This document shows positions 47,901 to 58,219 of a DNA stretch of 64,000 nt, in pieces. A model generated the notes under the pieces. It made no database searches and had not been told where the DNA came from. It was given only the letters and a program-made list of their open reading frames with translations. Position numbers and translations under genes: made by a program. The stretch spans positions 2,056,001-2,120,000 of the forward strand of contig NC_064437.1 of NCBI RefSeq assembly GCF_023343835.1, read 5' to 3'. The stretch comes from Lagopus muta (Eukaryota; Chordata; Aves; Galliformes; Phasianidae). How positions within the stretch are numbered: the first letter of the stretch is position 1; every line of letters starts with the position of its first letter.

Positions 47901-50900
47901 GTGCATCCCAGGTGAACAGGCATACAGATGGCAGAACCTCGGACTCTAAATCTGCCTGAAGGAGAAGAAATTGTTACCACGGGATTCAACTTCCCTTGGA
48001 ATCACAATAAATCTGCTCTAAGTGGAGAAGTTGAACCTGCTTCTAATCCACAGCTGCCCAAGAAAATTACTCACAGGCCTTTACTTCCTGATTCCTTACC
48101 TGAGAGCTACTACAGTTGATGCTTTAGCTACACACATTCACCCCTCATGGTTCTTTTGTTAGCTTTGCTCTTCCTCAGCATTTCTTAGAACTGAAGTAAT
48201 TTAAACAGCACACATTTCACACATAAATAAATATTTCATATATGGTACTTCTGGAATCCATTAGCTATCAGACTTCCTCCTGTTTGGACAAGTTTTTGTA
48301 ACTTCAAGCACAACCAATATGAGTTTGATGTTCCTCCTGAAAAGTGGCCTCAACAACTGAAACACACTGCTTATTGACAGCTGCTTAAGGTTTTATCTCT
48401 GATGTGGGAAGGAAATAATTAATTTGCTGTTGCAATATCACAGCATTCCTTTTCTGTCTTCTCTCTGGACTGTGAGAATCATGTGAGAGTCAACCAAATT
48501 CACCTTTAAGAATTTGCCAGCTTCAGATAATAGATTCAGCCCCAGTCCATTTAAACACGGGTCAGATATTCTACTGGCACACTGAGGCAACTGTCACAGT
48601 GGGAATGAATAAATGCAGCCTTGCTTATTTGTGAAAAATTAAACAGTGCTCAATTGCTCATTAAGTCTGAATGTGATCTCTGAAAAAAACTAATGCTCCC
48701 AATATGAAAAATAAATACCTTTGGTTGGTGCTGGTTTGTGGTCAGCTTTCCTCGAGATTTTCAGTGATGGTTTTGATACTGGCACTGTGAGCCCTGCAGG
48801 GGAAGCTTCAGCTTCACTTCCAAACTGCCGATGCCTCAATCGACCATCAGCCTCCAGTTTCTCTAGTGCAGTCCTGCAGCACTGCTCACTGGTCGCCACA
48901 AATAAGTCACAAAACTTGAGACAAAGGAAAGTAACCATGATTCTATGATTCTGTGATAATGCCGTAAGCAAAAACATCCTTTCTCATAGTTTTAAAAATT
49001 AGAAGTGTAACATTAGTAATCGAAGCAGAGATGTAAAGCATTCTTTCTCACTATATTTACTCACAATACTCATTTTAATTTCTTTAAATCAGAGTGACTA
49101 CTCAAGAAAGACAGCAAAACAGAGCTGCGATTCAACAAGGAGGTGGAAATACAGAAAGAAAATATTCCAGCCCAAGAACTTTTCAGCTCAGGAGATGATC
49201 TATTTTTCTTTTGACATTATTTTTAGGTAGGATTTTAATAGGGAGCTGCTTTTCCTCTGTGAAATTATATTTATGTGCAAATCTTTGTGGGCTGTTTATT
49301 CAGTTCAAAGCTTAGCCACTGCTCAGTCATCAGAATAATTGATAAGATGCTGCATCTTCAAAACAAGGTGCTCCATGTACAAAATAATGTCCCCCACATG
49401 AAGAATTATGAAATGTCAGACACAGCAGCTCTCACAGGTTAGCTGTTTGCTGTCAATTGCCATCTTTATCCTGCCATTCCTTTCACTCTCATCCTCACAC
49501 GTGTTGTAGGCTTCATGCTTACTGTTAGGCTGTGTCTACAACATCAGGTTCACTTGCAGCAGATAACAGCAAGGGCAGAACACTGTGAGATAAAATGAGG
49601 GAAACAGAAAGACGTAGCCAAATACATACTATGTTTCAGGATATGGGCAGCTGGTGGGCTGTGGTGAGGTCACCAGTGGACCAACACACAGAAGCAGTAC
49701 ATGCTGCCTTTAGCAATACCATTACTGCCATAATTGAGAACATGTTTGCCTTACCTTCTTGTAATCCAGTTTGCCATTGCAGTTAAAATCAGGTAATTTA
49801 ATTACTGCGTTCACTTCATCCAAAGTCATTTTTTCACCTTCCTGCAATGAAAAGCCAACTTAATTTTAGTTCCTAATCAAGAATACTGACCACCTACATC
49901 ACATGTTTACTAAAACACAAAGAAAGATTATTTTAATACCCTTAAATTGTTTGACTCACCAAAGTAGAGATCAACATTATAAAAAATATGTCCCTGTAAC
50001 ATTACTAAACACTGAACAGATGAACTGCACCAGTTTATACAATTTTGTGCTGCCTCCTGGAAAGCCCCTGTGAATGACACTTCAATTAATCATGGATCTT
50101 CCATACACTGCCCAGTTCCTGTTGCCAGTCATTCTCACTTATAATACAGCATGCTAACAAACAAGTTCTAGCTTCTTAATAGCCTTTTTCACTCATAAGC
50201 TACCCTCTTACACTTACAGTAGATGAGTCCATATCTGCAGTTTAATTCACTAGAAGGCTTATTTTACATATGAATTTGCCTTGCACCTGTTTATATTTGG
50301 AATCAGTGTGAATTCAAAGCAGTTTCTCTCCTTTTGGAACCACATTTGAAGCTGCGTCACTATTTTGAGTGGCCCACTTGCCACAGGGGCATGAGCTGTA
50401 TCTGTCAGGAAGAAAGCAAGCCTTCCCCAAGGTCCTCCAGCAATTTCCTCTACACAGATGGATGGGGCTGTTACCATGACACAGCAACACACAGCTCCCG
50501 TACAGAAATCTACTTCAGGTCACTTTTTAGCTATAGATGCGTGGTGTCAATCAGGACCAAAATCTAATGTGAACTTCACTGCTGGTAAGCACGTGATGCT
50601 GACATATGGTCCTGGTACCACATTGCTCCAAATCAAATCCTGATCCTCCCCATTTTGAGCAGCTCCAGTTGCTTCTGCAGGCATGTCCAGTGAGTTCTTC
50701 AGCCTGGATTTGTACAAAGCAATGCACTGACTTAATGTCACATTTCAGGATGTATAGATATTTATGGCACAGCTACAGGAGCACTCAACATCACAGAATC
50801 ACAGAATTGTAGGGGTTGGAAGGGACCTCCAGAGATCATCGAGTCCAACCCCCCTGCCAAAGCAGTTTCCTACACCAGGTCACACAGGTACAACATCTGT

Positions 50901-53900
50901 CACTTCTGTTTTCTACCACATAAAGAATGTTTTCTTGCCATTGCAACTACGTTTTTCTGTTCATGTTGAGTGAGGATTGAATGTTCTGCCACCACGATGG
51001 AAGTTAACAAATAATTATTGTTAATTGGGTCAAGCACAACAAATATATCGTATGAATTATTTCTTCCTTCTTTTCCAATTTACTCTTCTTCACATCTTCT
51101 GGAACTTGTGTTATACTCACTTTTGACAACAACAGAAAAATAAAAACAACCACCATGAATCAGTTATGAACTGTTTTGATCAGGAATACATGCTTACACG
51201 TTCAGAATACTTGCACTAATTCCCAAAATCTCTATTAAAGTCTAAGAATGGATGATTAAGTTCCTACTGACACTTACTGTTGTCAGAAGTTGATAAAGTT
51301 CATCGTGTAAAATATAACCAGTGTTATCTGTGTCTATTTTCCCAAATGCTTCAAGCAATTCAGTTTTTGCAGATGGTGTTTCTTCTTTTAAAATAGTACA
51401 AAAATCATCAAAATTCAGCGTGGTTGTTTGTGAAGTCCAGTATTTATTAACTGTCTTCTGAGATGGGTTTCTTCCAGCCTGTTGAAGAACTGAACAATAA
51501 AACATTAAGCCCATATTCCAGCTGCCAGTAAAGGAGTTGTTTCAAAACGTCCTTTAACCACTTCCCATCTTCTGATTTTTTTTTAACATATATTTTCAAG
51601 ACTCATCAATTCAAGGGAAAACCAGCTGTACAAGACAGTTTTGTTTATAGCCTCAATCCTGCATTCTGCTGATAGAGGCTGACTGTGACCTTCCCCAGCC
51701 TGGAATTCTGTGCTTCCTACCAGACAGGTTGGAGCAGCCTGAGGGGCAGATAAGGGATCATGAAAGGAGCAGTTTCTGTTTCTAGGCCTGCATTCTTCTG
51801 CACTCACAAACCATGATCCAGCACAGAGCTGACAGGTGCCACACTGCTCAGAAGAAGCCAGAGTGCAATATTCTTACAACTGAAAAGAAATACAAAGTTT
51901 TGTTGTTTGCTTTGTTTTGTTTTTGGCTAAAAGCTTTGACCCACAGCTTTCACTTACTGCTTACTCATTGCTACTGTTCTCTTAAGGTCAGTGGGATGAT
52001 TTCCTTAAATAAAATCAGCAGAGTCAATACCTTAGTGAAGCAAAATACCCACGACTTCAAAGACAGCCTCCTCAAGTGACAGGTGTACAATTGTCTGTAT
52101 CCTCTGCTTTAATATCAAGAACTTATTATCTTGTGAAAGCTTGCAGAGTGAAAGCTGTTTCTTCTGAGTTTTCCCACTCACTTTGCCAAGAATCTTGTGT
52201 AGATTTATCTTAAACAATCTTTTAACTCACATCCATACATTTGAACTTATCAATTCATATTATGCAACGTGAATTTTAAATGGAAAGTGAAAATGACACT
52301 GCTCCTACATTTGGTATTCTTCAAAATGCATTAGCTGGAGCTAGCCTGCCTCCCAAAAGCCCTTCCTGAAAACAGCCTTTTATCAGTTCCCAGTGTACCC
52401 AGAGCAGGTATGACAATGGACTACAATCAAACACAGCCTACCTGAAACTGGAGATACGCTTTTGAATCATCCCATATAATAAAAGTGTTTTAGGAAAACA
52501 TAAAAGAGCTGACATTTATCGAGGCTGGCACTTAGACTTTTAGCCAGCTGCCTGATGACCAAGTCTGCACCAGCTGAGAACAGTTCAGCAGCACCCCTGC
52601 AATGAGGTGGAGGCATTGCTACAATGTTCAATAGGCAACAGTGTCACCGTAAAAACAAACAAACAAAACCAGACACCTTTGTTGTTAATGTCAGACTGAA
52701 AGCCCAGGACTAAATAAAGGTTTCTGCCCTGACCTCTCCAAGCAGTCAGGAGAACATAGCAAAGCTTACATCTTTACCCAGGCTAAAGTTGGGCACGCAG
52801 CTATTGTTGGATTTCAGTACAAGGTCAGACAAGGAAAGGTGGTTACTCACTCTGTGTTTGGCTCCGTGGTAGCAGAGCTCCCTGGAAGGTCAGTGCAGTG
52901 CAGCATTAACTTATATTTAACTGAGTATCCTTCAAACATATGGCAACACTACATCCTATACAACCTGAGATAGCAGTGCTTGCTATTCACTACACCTCTT
53001 GAGTTTCAGAGAATCACCAAGGTTGGAAAAGACCTAAAAGACCATCCAGCTCGTATTTATTCATCCTTCTTTGCAGAGCCATTCTGCTAAACACACCAAT
53101 TAATCCTGCAGTATGCAATATTGCATCACACATAATACAATATGCAAAGTAACATTTTGCAGGGCCAATCTCTATGTGGACATTGCAGTTCAGATTATTA
53201 TTCAAACATCATGCAGCCACAGCTGCTTCAAATGGAGCGCGCTCACCTGATAAGTGCCAGAATTTATTTAAATTGCAACACAGGATTACAGTAACTCTCA
53301 GTACTCTCACGTTATAAAAGAAGCAGGTTCTTACATCTCTGAGGAGTGGGAGCCTGATCTACTGTTTGCCCTTCCTGAGCTGACCTTGAAACCGAAATGC
53401 CCAAACACCTGGTAAGCACACAGCAGCAGGGTATGGATCGAGATGAAAGCCAAACCACATATAAAAGAGATGACACTTGTTCACACTGCTCCTATTTTAA
53501 AACCCAGACCATCCAAAACTATCATTAGGGCGTTATAAAAGTACTTTATTACAGCCCAGAAAGCCCAGATAATGCTAAGTCATATGCAGAAAGAACATGT
53601 TTGCTAATGCACAGAATTTTGTGTATCAACATAAGGAAAGAAGCTACCAGAAATGAAAAAAAAAATAAAAATCAGTGCATCAGAGACACACACCGAGCTT
53701 TTGTGCTGATGGCTTTAGAGGCAGATACCTACTGCATTTTAGCCATGGACAATGCAGCAATTGGTGACAAACGTTTCCTCACATGTGCAGGAAAAAAGAA
53801 AAGCGGTCACTGGACTTCTGCCCTAAGTAAATGATTTGATAATACAGCATGGATTTTTACTCACAGAATCACTAAGGTTGGAAAAGACCACAAAGGTCAG

Positions 53901-55907
53901 CCAGTCCAACCATCAACCCATCACCACCATGCCCGCTGTTTACAGAGACCACAACTCTGCTGCTCAGTTCTGGACATGGTGTACTCTGGAGTCAAAGTCT
54001 GGGTGCTGAGCACCTGGTAAGGGAATCGAGGGCACTGCGCCACCATCCTTAAGCCTTTTTTTCCTTTAGTTGTTTGCTGGGTTTTTTTTCATTACAAACA
54101 ATTGTACACCAACACAAACACCACAACGCACAAACTGCTTGCTGCCATGATAATCTGTTAAGAGAGCTTCAGAGAACAACCTGTAATATCAACAGTCCCA
54201 AGTGTATTATGAGCTGTATCTTGAAACCCATAAGGTTAAAATAAAAACCATGGCTTTTAAAACTACACATTTGGGTTCTTTTCATCTAACTGAAGGTTTA
54301 CATTCTCATACTTTCTTTGTCAGCCATGTGAGCTGGAAGTATTTCTTCCAAATGAAGCCAGCCGTGATTTTCACATAACCACAAAACTCCAGGTAGAAAA
54401 TAGAGAACCCAGGAAGTGTGTTTCAGCCCTAACACAACCCCATGCTACTGCAGACAACCACAAATAGTCCTTCTCATGACATAACAAAAGAAAAACAAGA
54501 AGGAAAAATAGTAAGATACAGCCCACAGCAATACAAATCCAACAGATGGCACAGCTGATACGATATTTGCTTGAGAAATTTTATATGAGGAAGCAAAACC
54601 TATTTCACAACGGAAACATATTATTACTTATCCCTTATCTTACTCTGTCATTAAGATGATGTCCAACACACAGCTGTCATTTCTCAGGTCAGGTTATGTA
54701 ATTATGCTTAACGATTCCATGCAAGGAACATAGAAATGCCATAGATTTTCAAAACAAATTTGGTACTTTCCACAGCTTCCATTATCTATCTACTCTCGCC
54801 TTTATTCAGCACAACTGAAACATTCAGATTTCTTTTCCCCCTATAGTAATGCTGACAGCAATACCACTTGTTCACAGACACTACATATACAGTCTATAGA
54901 AACTGTTTAATTAACTAACAGTTTTAATAAAAGTAAGAATCCTTAGAAAACACCAATGGCTGAAATAGACCATTTATAAATTTGGTACCAGAAAGGTGGC
55001 ATTTTCACATAGTACTCAGATAAAGTAGATTAGAATTGATGAGGCTATCAGTAAAGGTGGTAATACTGACAAAACTTCTCACATCAATCTGCCAACCTCT
55101 GTGCCAATTAATGCCAGTTATCATGGTGATTTTCTGTGATTATAGTGGCAATTGTCAACTAGAAATGAACTGTACCAACTCACTGAGTCATTTGTCAGGG
55201 ATAGGAAAGAATGTATTGCAGAAATGTCACAAACAAAGAGCAGTTCCTCTTCCCCATCCCCTGCAAGCAACAATGCTTCCATCAGATTTGGTGGTGTTCA
55301 ACAGCTCACTTACGAACCCTTGTAAGCTGTCAGCTGGTATTGACTTTTGCTCATTCATACTGGTGATTTAGAGATGAAAAGCTCTGTAACTACTACCAGT
55401 TCCATGAGCCATCCAGCAACAAAGATTAAGGATTTAAAGAAAATGAAAAGCATTGAGGAATGGTAGTTTCTGTATACTTTGAAAAAATCACAGTGATATA
55501 TTTTACAACAGGTAAATAATGGATATCTCCAAAGATAGAGCAACCAGAGCTTGAAACGTGAACCCTAGCTAAAACTACTGCAAACTCCTTACAGGAGGTA
55601 CTGATGTTGTGTGCTGGGATACTTTCACTACTGAATTACTAGCTGCTATTAGCAAACTGCCCACTGCAACCATCACACACACCAGTTAGAGGGGAAAAAA
55701 AAAAAATAAATCAAATAATTACCCAAAGTGAGTTGTTCTTTCGATTTAATATTTTCTAAACTGCTTTTGAAAATGGTCAGGTAAGCTGCTCGACAGTTCT
55801 TGTAAAAGATGGCTTCTTCTGCATGCTGAGACTGCTTTGCTTGAGAGCCTTCCGAGTCTGTGCCTTTCTGATCGAGGGCTGCATTACTCCCAGGGCTGCT
55901 GGCCATT
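32876..55907 (-). CDS. EFCAB7: EF-hand calcium-binding domain protein 7 gene
   Basis: Thirteen coding exons splice in frame to 627 aa, against 629 for the human protein. In mammals EFCAB7 works with IQCE to anchor EVC-EVC2 at the EvC zone at the base of the primary cilium and so transmits Smoothened signals in Hedgehog signalling. Three EF-hand loops are seen: 114-125 (D,D,T,G,I,E; near canonical), 150-161 (degenerate, K at position 12) and 414-425 (DLDGNGLLSLEE, canonical). The C-terminal half has no named domain but is well conserved with mammals. The first coding exon begins one base after a splice acceptor, so the 5' UTR is mostly in an upstream exon, presumably in the 58.2-58.8 kb CpG island shared with ITGB3BP. 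Every junction is GT-AG and phase-consistent. Confidence 0.95.
33245..33325 (-). mobile_element. CR1 LINE 3' end in EFCAB7 intron 12
   Basis: The plus strand shows CATAGAACCATAGAATGGCC followed by TGGGTTGAAAGGAACC, the reverse complement of the CR1 3' terminus with two copies of its 8-bp tail repeat. Confidence 0.8.
33727..33834 (-). CDS. EFCAB7: EFCAB7 coding exon encoding 568-603
   Basis: 108 bases, phase 0 to 0, encoding SDNKVIVHVNNEQSKNC through VEVAPKSMM. It aligns with human SDEKVIIHISNELSKNC. The acceptor is GTGCAG|TCT and the donor is ATG|GTAAGA. Confidence 0.93.
35764..35973 (-). CDS. EFCAB7: EFCAB7 coding exon encoding 498-567
   Basis: 210 bases, phase 0 to 0, from ACPFVIDIYAEKCKPRIKA to MRITSVIENK, very close to the human sequence. 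The acceptor is CTGCAG|GCA and the donor is AAG|GTATGG. Confidence 0.95.
37804..37952 (-). CDS. EFCAB7: EFCAB7 coding exon encoding 448-497
   Basis: 149 bases, completing E448, then NFDMKKNELTRQGFMDLNLM through NKALEMTE. It is almost identical to human, the most conserved stretch of the protein. The acceptor is TTCAG|AG and the donor is GAG|GTATGA. Confidence 0.96.
40002..40135 (-). CDS. EFCAB7: EFCAB7 coding exon with third EF-hand
   Basis: 134 bases encoding 403-447 plus one base of E448. The loop DLDGNGLLSLEE (414-425) has D, D, N, G and E at the standard calcium-binding positions. The acceptor is TTTTAG|A and the donor is G|GTAAGT. Confidence 0.96.
40339..40496 (-). CDS. EFCAB7: EFCAB7 coding exon encoding 351-402
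   Basis: 158 bases, from MFGWKGELPSGVYWLLPFTT to GELALTKEF plus two bases of R403. It aligns with human VFGWTGELGPGIYWLIP. The acceptor is GAGTAG|ATG and the donor is CG|GTGAGT. Confidence 0.94.
41483..41592 (-). CDS. EFCAB7: EFCAB7 coding exon encoding 314-350
   Basis: 110 bases, completing G314, then KSCRWLSVDTVLYVLKENE through QNRE. It aligns with human SPWLSVDTALYILKENE. The acceptor is TTTTAG|GA and the donor is GAG|GTCAGA, a weaker donor than its neighbours. Confidence 0.92.
43081..43222 (-). CDS. EFCAB7: EFCAB7 coding exon encoding 267-313
   Basis: 142 bases, from EWQCAQSKGCFYLEEDGEIV to RLRQIE plus one base of G314. It aligns with human DWQCAQSKGCFFLEEDGEII. The acceptor is TTGCAG|GAA and the donor is G|GTAAAA. 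Confidence 0.95.
45440..45640 (+). mobile_element. LINE fragment, CR1-like, in EFCAB7 intron 5
   Basis: The plus strand reads ACACTGGAACAGGAATCCTA, GGGAGGTGGCTGATGCTCC, then GATGCTGGACTGGATAGTCT and AAGGTCCCCTTCCAACAGAA. This is the order of motifs at a CR1 3' end, though more diverged than the other copies. It lies antisense to EFCAB7. Confidence 0.65.
46171..46256. repeat. Direct repeat copy 1 in EFCAB7 intron 5
   Basis: Contains AGCAGTTTCCAGTTAATG at 46211, followed by a TTTATA and TTCTACAG stretch. A similar copy lies 684 bases further on. It is unlike the CR1 fragments in this window. Confidence 0.75.
46841..46938. repeat. Direct repeat copy 2 in EFCAB7 intron 5
   Basis: Contains the same AGCAGTTTCCAGTTAATG at 46895 and the same flanking words (CATTTTTTTCCTTTTATACAG before it, TTCTACAGC after it) as the copy at 46171, with an insertion of roughly 14 bases between the halves. 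Confidence 0.75.
47601..47719 (-). CDS. EFCAB7: EFCAB7 coding exon encoding 227-266
   Basis: 119 bases, completing G227, then DSRTPSRPAQSCRASSSSTI through LLEPNTMK. It is Ser-rich and the least conserved part, corresponding to the human linker before DWQCAQ. The acceptor is TTCATAG|GC and the donor is AAG|GTATCA. The neighbouring exons require exactly this phase (1 to 0). Confidence 0.88.
48719..48914 (-). CDS. EFCAB7: EFCAB7 coding exon encoding 162-226
   Basis: 196 bases, from FCDLFVATSEQCCRTALEKL to KPAPTK plus one base of G227. It aligns with human FCKLYMTTNEQCLKTTLEKLE. The acceptor is CTCAAG|TTT and the donor is G|GTATTT. Confidence 0.94.
49755..49841 (-). CDS. EFCAB7: EFCAB7 coding exon with degenerate second EF-hand
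   Basis: 87 bases, phase 0 to 0, encoding 133-161, EGEKMTLDEVNAVIKLPDFN followed by CNGKLDYKK. It aligns with human RGEKMTREEVNAI and the DVNADGKFDYIK loop. Asn replaces Asp at loop position 5 and Lys occupies position 12, so calcium binding is unlikely. The acceptor is TTGCAG|GAA and the donor is AAG|GTAAGG. Confidence 0.93.
50792..50888 (-). mobile_element. CR1 LINE 3' end in EFCAB7 intron 2
   Basis: The plus strand shows ATCACAGAATCACAGAATTG, then GGGGTTGGAAGGGACCTCCA and GAGTCCAACCCCCCTGCCAA, the reverse complement of a CR1 3' terminus with two tail units. Confidence 0.9.
51278..51489 (-). CDS. EFCAB7: EFCAB7 coding exon with first EF-hand
   Basis: 212 bases, completing V62, then LQQAGRNPSQKTVNKYWTSQ through LYQLLTT (63-132). 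The loop DTDNTGYILHDE at 114-125 is near canonical, with Thr at position 5. It aligns with human LQHAGRNPSQKTINKYW. The acceptor is GTTCAG|TT and the donor is ACA|GTAAGT. Confidence 0.96.
53002..53085 (-). mobile_element. CR1 LINE 3' end in EFCAB7 intron 1
   Basis: The plus strand reads CAGAGAATCACCAAGGTTGG, AAAAGACC and AGACCATCCAGCTC. This is the variant CR1 subfamily whose terminus has AAGGTTGGAAAAGACC. Confidence 0.75.
53862..53945 (-). mobile_element. CR1 LINE 3' end, same subfamily as 53.0 kb
   Basis: The plus strand reads CACAGAATCACTAAGGTTGG, AAAAGACCACAAAGG and CCAGTCCAACCATCAACCCA. It has the same orientation and subfamily as the copy 0.85 kb away and is better preserved. Confidence 0.85.
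55723..55907 (-). CDS. EFCAB7: EFCAB7 first coding exon
   Basis: The ATG is at 55906-55904, one base after the acceptor GTTCACAG|A. It encodes 61 residues starting MASSPGSNAALDQKGTDSEG and including YKNCRAAYLTIFKSSLENI, which matches human MNCRAAYLTVFKSSLENI. The donor is G|GTAATT. An upstream in-frame ATG at 55942 would lie in the intron and is ignored. The acceptor implies a non-coding exon 1. Confidence 0.95.
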
Positions 55908-56919
55908 CTGTGAACAACACAATCACAGTTACAGCTTGGCACTCCTTTGCCTGTTTAATAATAACTCCTCTCTGTCCTCTGAAACACCAACTATCACAAT
56001 TTATCCTAGAGCCTCAGACTGCACACTGCCCAGCATCTAACCCAGGGATAAGAGTATTAATCTACCTTCGCAGGAAAGCATCACAAGGTCTGCAAAACAA
56101 AAACAGCTTGAAGTACTGACTACTTGTTATTCACCATTTGTTCTCTCTTGATAGTGAAAAGGTTTAGTTTTATTGTGTTGTATTTTCATTGCAGACATTT
56201 GACATAACAACTACATGGTCACGTTATTTGAAAGCATAATACAAGTTTTTGAGTTAGCAATGGTTTGCATCACAGATGCTGTGTTTAGAAATTAATCAGT
56301 AGGATTTGCTCTTACTCCTTACTACTAAAATTTCCACTCTTGCCATGTTAGCTAATAACAAAAATGGTGGGAGAATTTGCACAGAACTGCACTTGCTGGC
56401 TCTGATGACTTCACCACCATTCCTAGGTCCAACATGATTTGTCACAGAAGTAAAATGAATGAACATAACCCATCCCATCCCTATGACTGTTTTGCTCACA
56501 GTGCCACCCTCATTGCTGCTACTGGTCACCAGAAGTACCAAAAAGTGTTTTTTGGGGGAAAAAATCCACTGTTTGTGGGAGCCACAGAGTAATTTAAAAA
56601 GCTTCTTCACAACAACAACAAAGTAAATATCAAAGAGAATGGATGCAGCACTTAAGAGCTTTGCAGCTGCATGATCACAACTGACTCATGTGACATGGGA
56701 GTCCCTGCAACACTTGTTGGTGTGAAGAGCCCTGTAAAAGGCCCCTTTGTCCCTTAGGGAAAACAACATGTAACCATGCTTATGTTGAACTGTATACTTC
56801 TTGGAATTCCCTCTGTCACTCAGCAACCAATTTCCATCACATGAGCTAGCTGAAAAACCATCTTGCTTCATACACCTCCAGCAGAGACAAAGTATAACAT
56901 CATAATAACTTCACAAGGG

Positions 56920-57188
56920 TGGATGGTGATAGGACAAGGGGGAATGGTTTAAACTGAGACAGGAGAGGTTTAGGTTGGATGTTAGGAGGAAGTTTTTCAC
57001 ACAGGGTGGTGAGGCACTGGAACGGGTTGCCCAAGGAGGCTGTGGATGCCCCATCCCTGCAGGCATCCAAGGCCAGGCTGGATGTGGCTCTGGGCAGCCC
57101 GGGCTGCTGGTTGGCGACCTGCACACAGCAGGGGTTGGAACTGATGAGCATTGTGCTCCTTTGCAACCCAGGCCTTTCTGTGATAAAC
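56920..57188 (+). mobile_element. CR1 LINE 3' end, left arm of an inverted pair
   Basis: The plus strand carries GGGTGGTGAGGCACTGGAAC, then GGGTTGCCCAAGGAGGCTGT, CAGGCTGGATGTGGCTCTGG and a CAGGGGTTGGAACTGATGAG terminus. Its open frame reads RVVRHWNGLPKEAVDAPSLQ, the C-terminus of the CR1 reverse-transcriptase ORF. It is truncated at its 5' end. Confidence 0.92.
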
Positions 57189-57437
57189 ACCACATAGCAT
57201 TCAGTGTTTTTAAAAAAATGATACAGCTGTTGATTGCATACTTTTTCTCTGGTGTCACCCCATAAGGGTTAGGCTTTTTTTCCTGGTTTTGCAGTTAGAA
57301 GAATGGCCAGTAGAAAAGTTGGTCAAAATTTCAAGCATATGAAGTTAAAGACATTTCATTCTGCTTTTAAGACTTATTTATGGCAATGATATTTAGGTAA
57401 GTCTGAAATTAAGCATGTTCAAAACTTAATACTTTAA

Positions 57438-57632
57438 CAGAATCATAGAATGGGGTGGTTGAAAAGCCACATCCAGCCTGGCCTTAAATGCCTGCAGGGA
57501 TGGGGCACCCACAGCCTCCTTGGGCAACCTGTTCCAGTGCCTCACCACCCTCTGGCTGAAAAACTTCCTCCCAATATCTAACCTAAACCTCCCCTGTCTC
57601 ACTTGAAAACCATTCCCCCTCATCCTATCAAT
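57438..57632 (-). mobile_element. CR1 LINE 3' end, right arm of an inverted pair
   Basis: The plus strand starts CAGAATCATAGAATGGGGTG and continues CCACATCCAGCCTGGCC through CATTCCCCCTCATCCTATCA. The minus-strand frame reads [20 protein letters not shown], closely matching the copy at 56.9 kb in the opposite orientation. The region between the body and the tail is internally deleted. Confidence 0.92.
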
Positions 57633-58219
57633 TTTTTTAAGAACTAATATAACTGTTCACTATATATTTGCTAATATAACTGCAAAAGAATTTTTTAAAA
57701 AATCACTAATTGTATTTTTTATGAATTAAAGCAATTCCAAGCCATAAGTACTGTTGTTTGTTCACAAGCAGCCAGCAAACTCCAACAGCAGCTTTCTGCT
57801 CCTGCCTGAGGTGATGAAGGCTTTCAGAAGGCCGTCACAGAGGGACTCTCCATCACGGTGCACTGTTGCTCTAACAGCCTCTCAGATTATTTTACCCAGC
57901 GTTGATTTCAGAAAATATCTTCCAGCAGAACAAATTGAACACCTCAAGTCCAGCAACAACAGCATCGCAGGGTCCCCTTCAGGACTCATTAGATTCTTAT
58001 TCCGGGGGCCTAAATCACTCACAGCGTTGAGTTATACGGCTCTTTTACTCTTGAGCAAGAAAGATAATAATCGCTTATCATGGATGAAGTGCCCTATCTG
58101 TAACACACAGCCCGCCCGCCTGACACTTCAATACGACATCGGCATCCGAAGGACCCCACCGGGAACGGCGATACAGCCTGCTTCCTACAGACGCTGTCAG
58201 TGTCGTTAAGCACCAGCGT

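Larger units (their letters stand above)
55908..58200 (-). other. EFCAB7: EFCAB7 intron 1 (approximate)
   Basis: The interval between the first coding exon and the CpG island. It contains the inverted CR1 pair at 56.9 and 57.4 kb and no recognised exon. The position of the non-coding exon 1 donor is not fixed. Confidence 0.6.

Noticed and set aside
55904-55942. An upstream in-frame ATG extending EFCAB7 by 12 residues
   Set aside because: The extension (starting MPSCNCDC) lies before a good acceptor CACAG, is absent from the human protein, and the MASSPGS start matches orthologues.
56979-57197. Open frames with RVVRHWN.LPKEAV at 56.9-57.6 kb, at first sight a conserved gene
   Set aside because: This is the end of the CR1 reverse-transcriptase ORF. 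Both copies are 5'-truncated and lack catalytic domains.
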